Source: Cacajao melanocephalus
Lineage: Eukaryota > Chordata > Mammalia > Primates > Pitheciidae
Direction: 5' to 3'
Assembly (NCBI GenBank): GCA_963573385.1
Contig: CAUYLG010033168.1
Span: forward strand, 124,001-188,000
DNA length: 64,000 bases
Shown here: one piece after another, positions 61,530-64,000 of the stretch
Layout of the letters: every line of letters starts with the position of its first letter
Position numbering within the stretch: the stretch's first letter is position 1
Position numbers and translations under genes: made by a program
The notes under the pieces: generated by a model
Told to the model about the DNA's origin: nothing
The model's database searches: none
Seen by the model: only the letters and a program-made list of their open reading frames with translations

Positions 61530-61803
61530 TCCCAATTTCTTTTGGCCCAGAACTTACTCTCAGCAACACACTTGTGTGCACCAACCACTTAACTAGTTTG
61601 CTCCTCTTGGCATAAAGATATCTCAAAAAAAGCCAGAGTGTAAGCCCTCATCTCTTACTCCCACCTCGAGGGGCAGCTCCTGAGATGGAGAACACAAGTC
61701 TGTCCAGCCCAGAAGCCAGGGGATGCATGCCCTCCAGGGCCCAGCTACCTTCCTTCCAAAAAGTGAAGTCCCATAAACCCATGTCACAGGTTAATAGTGC
61801 AAA

Positions 61804-61959
61804 AGCACCATGCGCGGTAGCTCACGCCTGTAATCCCAGGGACTCAGAGGCCGAGGCAGGAGGATCACTTGCAGTTGGAGGCTGCAGTGAGCTAGATCAC
61901 GACACTGCAGCCTGGGTGACAGAGCAAGACTCTCGCTCTTTAAAAAAAAAAAAAAAAAA
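61804..61959 (+). mobile_element. Alu with internal deletion
   Basis: accatgcgcggtagctcac to ctctttaaaaaaaa. Confidence 0.85.
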
Positions 61960-62068
61960 GCAAAGGGCTTCAATAAGACAAACAGCAACAGCAACATACA
62001 GCATGAGCTTCCCAGGGGACCAACCCTCCTCCTTCCTCATCCCCAGATTGCAAGGCTATGTTAAAATA

Positions 62069-62085
62069 CCGCCACTTAGTGGCGG
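62069..62085. repeat. 8+1+8 inverted repeat CCGCCACT-T-AGTGGCGG
   Basis: Perfect palindrome with one-base centre, about 740 bases upstream of the TIMM44 ATG. Confidence 0.95.
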
Positions 62086-62439
62086 CATTCTTCGAATGGA
62101 AAATAGCATCAGATGTGCTGAAATAACAACGGCCTGGGCGTCTTTAGGGCAGAGAGTGGCAATTCACACTGAATCGAGGTAGGACTGGACCACAGTAAGC
62201 CTGATCTCAGCTTCTCCTTCCTATTCCGGGCCAAAACCAACAGGCGTCTTCCCAAAGCGCGGCCCAAGAGTGGGATCCTTCGCTTTCCTGGAGCGACTCA
62301 CTTGCTGGTATCTCAGTCATTGTCAACCAATCAATCGTTGCAGGGACAGCCATAGACTATCACTCGCGAGCTGGTCCGCCAGTCAGTCAGAATCCATTAG
62401 AATCTGTCCTTGTGGTGAATGGATCCACGTGCCAGTACC

Positions 62440-62808
62440 TCCTGCGACCACCGCCGGGTGCGATCTGTAGCGGAATCACCGCAGGTGACGGAAACCACGC
62501 CCCTGGGCTGCGCCCCTTCATATTCTCGCCCAATCATAGATCTGACCCTTCCAGGAGTGCACGCCCCCCTCGGGCCACATCTAGTCACAGGCCCGGTTCT
62601 TCCAAAACCCTGCCCTATCAGAGACCAAGCTCTCTAGGAATTCCCAACCCATTTAATACCCCGCCCCCATGACGGACCCAATCCGAGGGCTGGACCTCTC
62701 CGAAACCCCGCCCCCCCACCAGCGTTTCCCAGGCTTGCACCACTCCAGGATGAAGCGGCAGATGACGCAATCGGGCCGCGCGGCGAGAAGGTCACACGGT
62801 CCTTCGAC
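62440..62808 (+). promoter_or_regulatory. TIMM44: TIMM44 promoter region
   Basis: CCAAT boxes at 62530 and 62678 (a further one at 62327), GC boxes CCCCGCCCC at 62659 and 62706, and TGACGCAAT at 62763 just before the ATG. No TATA box. Transcription probably starts in the last 30-80 bases, so the 5' UTR is short and its exact start is not determined. Confidence 0.75.
62763..62771 (+). promoter_or_regulatory. TIMM44: TGACGCAAT, ATF/CREB-C/EBP composite-like site
   Basis: Half CRE (TGACG) fused to a C/EBP half (GCAAT), 38 bases upstream of the ATG. ATF4/ATF5/CHOP-type dimers bind sites of this form, which would suit a mitochondrial import gene. It may lie within the transcribed leader. Confidence 0.45.
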
Positions 62809-62853
62809 ATGGCGGCGGCGGCGCTGCGGAGTGGCTGGTGCCGCTGTCCGCGG
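62809..62853 (+). CDS. TIMM44: TIMM44 exon 1 coding part (first 15 codons)
   Basis: ATG at 62809 opens MAAAALRSGWCRCPR, the N-terminus I recognise as TIM44, followed immediately by the donor CGG/GTGAGC at 62854. TIM44 is the peripheral matrix-side subunit of the TIM23 presequence translocase that anchors mitochondrial Hsp70 (HSPA9) to the import channel. The visible residues are Ala-rich with Arg7, Arg12 and Arg15 and no acidic residue, as in a cleaved mitochondrial presequence. The ATG context (TTCGACATGG) has G at +4. The next exon (which would begin with Arg16-Cys) is not found before the window ends. The gene runs in the same direction as ELAVL1, about 10.4 kb downstream of it. Confidence 0.95.

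Positions 62854-64000
<1,147 letters not shown>

Overview
The window is genomic DNA of a higher primate (human or a close relative; species not settled from sequence alone). It is packed with Alu elements on both strands over older L1, L2, MIR and hAT-type relics. Two genes are recognisable by exact codon-level reading, both on the + strand. The main one is a complete ELAVL1 (HuR) gene, the mRNA-stabilising AU/U-rich-element binding protein. The second is the first coding exon of TIMM44, the mitochondrial TIM23 motor scaffold, at the right end. ELAVL1 next to TIMM44 is the arrangement known from human 19p13.2, read here on the gene-sense strand.

Layout. 1-4690: upstream intergenic DNA, almost wholly Alu. 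4780-5900: ELAVL1 CpG-rich promoter with a MIR-borne CRE, two CCAAT boxes and GC boxes, and a non-coding exon 1 ending at 5522. The five coding exons are 19237-19424 (ATG at 19253), 30227-30330, 37298-37451, 42993-43218 and 47288-47612. They join in frame with GT/AG borders to 981 nt, giving 326 aa plus stop, with three RRMs and the shuttling hinge. A roughly 4.8 kb 3' UTR (47613 to about 52380) is free of recognisable transposons. It carries a U-rich block beside a candidate mid-UTR poly(A) signal, an ATTTA cluster and several distal poly(A) signals. 52400-62400: intergenic DNA with Alu clusters, a diverged direct duplication, a MIR and a U6 snRNA pseudogene fused to L1 3' sequence. 62440-62853: TIMM44 promoter (CCAAT, GC boxes, ATF/C/EBP-like site) and exon 1. 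62854-64000: TIMM44 intron 1 with one Alu.

Nothing bacterial, viral or CRISPR-like is present. Nearly all open frames outside the exons are Alu, L1 or GC-rich artefacts. The most interesting non-routine items are:
- the U6-L1(-Alu) chimeric retrocopy;
- the strong decoy splice acceptor before exon 5 that would insert an in-frame stop;
- the shared phase-1 intron position in RRM1 and RRM2;
- the U-rich/poly(A) autoregulatory layout;
- three perfect palindromes or hairpins in non-repeat DNA (4727, 21727, 44900);
- the 53.9/55.3 kb duplication.

Repeat boundaries are read by eye and are good to about 10 bases; Alu subfamily names were not attempted.
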